Shown here: piece by piece, positions 16,024 to 19,534 of the stretch
How the letters are laid out: the number at the start of each line of letters is the position of its first letter
Numbering within the stretch: the first letter of the stretch is position 1
Origin: Anseongella sp036570465
Lineage (GTDB): Bacteria; Bacteroidota; Bacteroidia; Sphingobacteriales; Sphingobacteriaceae
Direction of reading: 5' to 3'
Length of the DNA: 19,534 nucleotides
Assembly: GCA_036570465.1 (NCBI GenBank)
Contig: DATCYD010000037.1
Location: 1-19,534, forward strand
The notes under the pieces: model-generated
Seen by the model: only the letters and a program-made list of their open reading frames with translations
Told to the model about the DNA's origin: nothing
The model's database searches: none
Position numbers and translations under genes: made by a program

Positions 16024-17581
16024 CAAATTGTGCTTTTTTTGAGAGCTTCCCCAAAAGGCTTCCCGACAGGAAAATGACCAGTGTCCCTACTACGATGATC
16101 ATATTGGCATGCAAGGGGTTCTTCAAATAAGAATATTGTTCAGGAACAAGGTAGGAGAAGGTCATCCAGAGGATCACCAATACCCCCAGAACGGTGCCTG
16201 AAATGGCTTCCCTGTTCCCGGCTTTTCGACTGATAATACTCAACAGGAATAGGCCCAGCATCCCGCCGGCAAAAATGCCCGAGAGTTCCCACCAGATGTC
16301 CAGGATGCTTTTAACACCTATCATCGCCATCCCCGCAGTCAATCCTATAAGTCCGAATACGGTGGTAGCAATAAATAAAACCCTTAATTTGTGCTTTCCG
16401 TTTATATTTTTCCTGATGTAGCGTTTATAGATATCTTCCGAGAACACGGTGGCGGATGTATTCATCCCAGAGCTGATGGTGCTCATTCCGGCAGCCAGAA
16501 TAGCAGAGATGATCAACCCGGCGATACCGGCCGGTAGTTTAGTGGCCATAAAATAAGGCATCACCTTATCTCCATAAGCTGCCGGCTGCATGTTCGCAGC
16601 GCGGGCGGCAATCGCTTCCTCTGAAGCCCCCGCCCCAAGCTGTTCAGCGGCGGCCTGTATTTTAATAAGATTAGTCAGCTCGGGGTTCACCTGGTAATAA
16701 GCGTAAAGGCAAGTACCAATAATGAAGAACAGCAGAGAAAGTGGCAAGTATAGTTTGGCGCATATCCATATAGACCGCCTGGCTTCCTTTTCGTCGCTGG
16801 CCGCATGGTAACGCTGTACATAATTTTGGTCCACACCGAAATTATTGAGGTTCATGAAGAACCCATACAGCAGGATTACCCAGAAAGTGGAAGTGGTGAA
16901 TCCGGGAGAGAAACTTCCCAAACCGAATTTATTGTCGCTTATGCCTATTTCCACAACCTTGCTGACCCCTCCCGGCATATCTGCCAGGATCAGGATAATG
17001 ATAAGCAGGGCCCCGCCTGTCATGAGTATTGCCTGAACCACTTCCGTCCAGATAACGGCCTCCATTCCACCCAGCACAGTATAAACCAGGACACATATTC
17101 CAATCAGAAGCATGATCCCAATCATGGAATAGCCCGTCAGCGCCTGGATCGCAAGGGCCATTCCAAAAAAGATAGAGCCTATCCGCGCGATTTGCGTAAA
17201 AAGAAAGCATAAGACGGCGTAAGTTCTGGCCCAGGCACCGAAACGGTGCTCAAGGTGTGTATAGGCTGATATTTCATTCATGCGCCGGTAAAAAGGCACA
17301 AAATAACGAGAAGCCGCCCAAGCCGCCAGCGGTATCGAAAGACTGAATACAAAAGCGTTCCAGTTACCGCCGAATGCCTTGCCCGGCACGCCTATAAAGG
17401 TATTGCTGCTTAAAAAAGTGGCATAAAGCGAAACTCCAACTGCCCAACCCGGAATACTTCCGGAAGCTTTACTGTACTGGTCCGGATTCTTATTCTTTCT
17501 GGAAAAGAAGAACCCGGCAAGCACCATCGCCGCCAGATACAGGATAATAACAAGCAGGTCAATTAAAGGCAGTTCTTTCAT
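16007..17581 (-). CDS. Sodium:solute symporter (SSS family)
   Basis: A 524-residue inner-membrane protein with about 13 hydrophobic helices, starting at residues 6-27 (LIDLLVIILYLAAMVLAGFFF) and ending near LVIFLSGSLLG. SSS family features include the early SLYATFLSSNTFIGVPGKAF block, TVLGGMEAVIWTEVVQAILM in the middle, and the segment LIISAILAAGMSTISSGMNTSATVF that contributes to the sodium site. It should import a sugar, sugar acid or similar solute with sodium. The gene overlaps the aldolase gene that follows, so transport and catabolism of one substrate are likely linked; sialic-acid transporters of the SSS type are known, as are many others. The ATG at 17581 lies in a small hairpin and only 5 bases after a -7-like box. 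Confidence 0.93.
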   Translation of the reverse strand: MKELPLIDLLVIILYLAAMVLAGFFFSRKNKNPDQYSKASGSIPGWAVGVSLYATFLSSNTFIGVPGKAFGGNWNAFVFSLSIPLAAWAASRYFVPFYRRMNEISAYTHLEHRFGAWARTYAVLCFLFTQIARIGSIFFGMALAIQALTGYSMIGIMLLIGICVLVYTVLGGMEAVIWTEVVQAILMTGGALLIIILILADMPGGVSKVVEIGISDNKFGLGSFSPGFTTSTFWVILLYGFFMNLNNFGVDQNYVQRYHAASDEKEARRSIWICAKLYLPLSLLFFIIGTCLYAYYQVNPELTNLIKIQAAAEQLGAGASEEAIAARAANMQPAAYGDKVMPYFMATKLPAGIAGLIISAILAAGMSTISSGMNTSATVFSEDIYKRYIRKNINGKHKLRVLFIATTVFGLIGLTAGMAMIGVKSILDIWWELSGIFAGGMLGLFLLSIISRKAGNREAISGTVLGVLVILWMTFSYLVPEQYSYLKNPLHANMIIVVGTLVIFLSGSLLGKLSKKAQFDGKNI

Positions 17582-17673
17582 AGGGGCAAATCTATTCTTT
17601 TCCCCCTATTCTATTTTATAGCATCTTAGCCATAAACTGTAGTATATTATCGTGTTGCATCGAATAGAGATGA
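17582..17673 (-). promoter_or_regulatory. Short intergenic region upstream of the symporter, with -7-like box and start-codon hairpin
   Basis: The 92 bp between the response-regulator stop and the symporter ATG are AT-rich. On the minus strand the octamer TAGATTTG (17587-17594) fits the Bacteroidota -7 consensus TAnnTTTG exactly, but it ends 5 bases before the ATG, which would give a leaderless message, and no -33 TTTG lies at the right distance. An inverted repeat TAGGGG/CCCCTA (17581-17586 with 17603-17608) brackets this box and includes the A of the start codon. A promoter for symporter plus aldolase is plausible but not firm. Confidence 0.3.
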
Positions 17674-18270
17674 TCAGTTTTCCTGCTTCATCAGGTAAAC
17701 CAATTGGGGAAAGTTGCCGATATTGTTTTTCTGAAGCATGTGCTTGCGGTGTGTTTTTACCGTTTCAATGCTGATATGGAGTTTTTGAGCGATTTGTTTG
17801 GAAGCTAAACCATCGGCCACCAGCTGGGCAATCTCTCTCTCTCTTTTTGTCAGTGCCAGCCTGGAATCCCTGTCAATATTTTCCTTCTTAAAGGCGATGT
17901 GAAAGGCCATTTGTACGGCAACCAACAACTGGGTATCGCTATAGGGCTTTACAACATACATCACAGGCCCTGTTTCGAACGCTTCCTGAAGGGTCTTTGT
18001 GTCGGAATAAGCAGTTAGAAAAACGATCTCACAGTCATGCGTCTTCTTCAGCTGTTGCGCTAATGATATTCCGTTTACTTCCCCCTTAATATTGATATCA
18101 CAAATAACTACCTGCGGTGTTTCCCCGGCTCTTGTACAAATGTTCAGGGCTGTTGCGGCATCTTTAGCAATACCGCCTATTTTATATTCCTCTTGTGCCA
18201 GCAGCTCGGCAATACTTTCAGCGGTGATCAGTTCATCTTCGACAATCAGTATGCAGGCGTTGTTTTTCAT
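17674..18270 (-). CDS. LuxR-type two-component response regulator
   Basis: A 198-residue response regulator. The receiver domain (about 5-120) has the acidic pair Glu11/Asp12, phospho-acceptor Asp58 in VVICDIN, Thr86 in FLTAYSD and Lys108 in VVKPYS. The C-terminal LuxR/GerE helix-turn-helix (about 138-195) contains LTKREREIAQLVADGLASKQIAQKL in consecutive parts and the recognition helix ISIETVKTHRKHML. It should bind DNA when phosphorylated by the histidine kinase encoded immediately upstream (stop to start spacing 4 bp). The ATG at 18270 is chosen because it gives the usual MKNNACILIVEDE opening; the frame extends 7 codons further to a TTG at 18291 that would overlap the kinase gene. Its target may be the symporter-aldolase genes 92 bp downstream, but this is only inferred from position. 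Confidence 0.93.
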   Translation of the reverse strand: MKNNACILIVEDELITAESIAELLAQEEYKIGGIAKDAATALNICTRAGETPQVVICDINIKGEVNGISLAQQLKKTHDCEIVFLTAYSDTKTLQEAFETGPVMYVVKPYSDTQLLVAVQMAFHIAFKKENIDRDSRLALTKREREIAQLVADGLASKQIAQKLHISIETVKTHRKHMLQKNNIGNFPQLVYLMKQEN

Positions 18271-18274
18271 CGTA

Positions 18275-19504
18275 TCAAGTATGTATTTCAATAATGAAGG
18301 TGGTCCCGGGACCCTGCCGAAGGGTCATTGTCCCATTTACCTGTTCAACTAATATTCGCAGCAGCTTCATGCCAAAGGAATCCGATTTCTTTAACTTACC
18401 TGGATCGCCAATCCCATTTCCATTATCAGCAACCATTAACTCCCTAGATTCTTTTTTGTCCTGTAAACTCACGACTATTCTGGGTGTTGCAATTTCCTGA
18501 AAAGCGTGTTTAAATGAATTGGTTACCAGCTCATTTACTATTAACCCGATGGGTATTGCCATATCAATGCCCATTGATGGCTTAGCCAGACATATTTCCG
18601 TTTGAATGCAATCCGGACTATAGCCAAAGCTATTGGCCAGGGAAGAAGTCAGATCGCGGAGATACTCTTTAATGTCAACCGTAGCCAGGGCATTGTCCAT
18701 ATAGAGCTTTTGATGAATCATCGCAATTGCATCCACCCTTGTTTTTCCTTCTTCCAGGGCCATTCTTGCACTGTCATCCTGAAGCCGGTTGGATTGTAGA
18801 GATAATAATCCAGACACGATCTGCAGGTTGTTTTTCACTCTGTGGTGCAGCTCCCTGATCAACGATTCGATGTATTCATTCTTTTCTGTAGTAATTCGGT
18901 TAACCTCTTCCAGCTCTTGTTTTTGTTTCAAAACCATTTCCTGCTCCCAATCATAGCTACGGCGAAACAATACAATAACAACCATTGAAAAGAGGGGACA
19001 GTAGATAAGTAAGGTGATGTGGTCGATCATCCGCTCGTCGAACGAGGAGTAAGGCACTACCAGCCGGGGAAAAAAGTATTCCACTAATAAAAGCGCAAGG
19101 ATGGATCCGGCCAGTAAGCCATAGATCAACAATTGATGCTTCCGTTCAGCGATCAACAAAAAGATGTTTAAAAGGACAAAGAAGAAATACAAAACGGGGC
19201 TTGCCGACCCTCCGTTAAAAAAGTACGATCCCCCAAGAACGATGATGGTCGCCGTTGTAAAGATGAAAATAGTAGTAGCTGTAAACCATTTTCGATGTCG
19301 CGATAAGTAAAAGAGGACGGCGGACACGACAGCACCTGAAACAGCCAGCCAAACGGTAACAATATGCAAACCAATCAGGTAGTTGATCACCGCGGCCTGA
19401 ATACCAAACGTCATAATAATAAAGCTGGTAAGATTGAACACCCGGTGCTCAAAGCTGTAGGAAGCGTTTCCTCCAGCTATATTAGTATAGATTCGCCTTA
19501 ACAT
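18275..19504 (-). CDS. Membrane sensor histidine kinase (HisKA_2 type)
   Basis: A 409-residue kinase counted from the ATG at 19504. The N-terminal half carries about six hydrophobic helices (roughly 25-180) with no recognised extracellular sensor domain, followed by a coiled-coil-like linker (about 190-212, QEMVLKQKQELEEVNRI). The HisKA_2 dimerisation motif is LIRELHHRVKNNLQIVSGLL (phospho-histidine probably His221, the one before Arg), and the ATPase domain shows the N-box VNELVTNSFKHAF (323-335), G1 DNGNGIGD and G2-like SFGMKLL. It phosphorylates the adjacent LuxR-type regulator; the signal is unknown, perhaps sensed in the membrane. The frame stays open upstream (GTG at 19531) to the window edge, so a longer N-terminus outside the window cannot be excluded, but MLRRIYTNIAGG is a reasonable start. 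Confidence 0.88.
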   Translation of the reverse strand: MLRRIYTNIAGGNASYSFEHRVFNLTSFIIMTFGIQAAVINYLIGLHIVTVWLAVSGAVVSAVLFYLSRHRKWFTATTIFIFTTATIIVLGGSYFFNGGSASPVLYFFFVLLNIFLLIAERKHQLLIYGLLAGSILALLLVEYFFPRLVVPYSSFDERMIDHITLLIYCPLFSMVVIVLFRRSYDWEQEMVLKQKQELEEVNRITTEKNEYIESLIRELHHRVKNNLQIVSGLLSLQSNRLQDDSARMALEEGKTRVDAIAMIHQKLYMDNALATVDIKEYLRDLTSSLANSFGYSPDCIQTEICLAKPSMGIDMAIPIGLIVNELVTNSFKHAFQEIATPRIVVSLQDKKESRELMVADNGNGIGDPGKLKKSDSFGMKLLRILVEQVNGTMTLRQGPGTTFIIEIHT

Positions 19505-19534
19505 TTTTGAGATGCCCAAACAGATCAACACGGC

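Noticed and set aside
16024..16026. TTG as start codon of the aldolase
   Set aside because: It is directly followed by an ATG at 16023 that gives a normal N-terminus; no ribosome site favours TTG.
16805..17212. Plus-strand 135-codon frame opposite the symporter
   Set aside because: The translation is rich in charged and polar residues and is the complement of hydrophobic symporter codons; no ribosome site or family motif.
18271..18291. Seven-codon upstream extension of the response regulator from a TTG
   Set aside because: The ATG at 18270 gives the canonical receiver-domain N-terminus and avoids overlap with the kinase gene.
1..19534. Complete classical sialic-acid catabolic locus
   Set aside because: Sialidase-like, SSS and NanA-like proteins are present, but no NanE, NanK, NagA or NagB homologue is seen, and the aldolase motif is atypical.
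1..19534. CRISPR array, tRNA, rRNA, insertion sequence or phage remnants
   Set aside because: No regularly spaced repeats, cloverleaf-like sequence, transposase, integrase or phage-like genes were found.

Overview
The window looks like a chromosomal segment of a Bacteroidota bacterium, probably a Sphingobacteriales/Chitinophagales/Cytophagales-type glycan degrader; genus not resolvable from sequence alone. The grounds are a SusC/SusD pair, Bacteroidota-style -7 boxes, weak Shine-Dalgarno sites, and typical families such as FAD_oxidored proteins, sialidase-like beta-propellers and a HisKA_2 kinase. No rRNA, tRNA, CRISPR array, insertion sequence or phage gene is visible. Coding density is very high and no gene looks broken.

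Left and centre (1-14065, all on the minus strand, so transcription runs right to left): nine tightly packed genes that look like one operon of at least 14 kb. In transcription order they are a fucose-isomerase-like protein, an AraB-type FGGY kinase, an exported Asp-box beta-propeller (sialidase-like), a phytanoyl-CoA-dioxygenase-family oxygenase, SusC, SusD, a secreted FAD-dependent oxidoreductase, a secreted alpha/beta-hydrolase, and a lipoprotein sialidase cut off by the left edge. Junctions are overlaps of 4, 35 and 8 bp or gaps of 20-62 bp. This is a polysaccharide utilisation locus (PUL) in which outer-membrane capture and periplasmic hydrolysis are joined with intracellular isomerisation and phosphorylation and with two oxidative enzymes.

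Control region (14066-14213): the only long intergenic stretch, between the operon and a divergent AraC-family regulator (14214-15089, plus). It holds a -7-like box for the operon and one copy of an exact 12-bp direct repeat whose second copy lies on the regulator's first codons, suggesting autoregulation and operon control by the AraC protein.

Right (15103-19534, minus): a sensor histidine kinase and LuxR-type response regulator (4 bp apart), then, 92 bp further on, a sodium:solute symporter overlapping a DapA/N-acetylneuraminate-lyase-family aldolase. The symporter and aldolase suggest uptake and cleavage of a 2-keto-3-deoxy or sialic-type acid. Together with the two sialidase-like proteins this hints that an acidic keto-sugar is one product of the target glycan, but other sialic-acid catabolism genes (NanE, NanK, NagA/NagB types) are not in view and the substrate is unproven.
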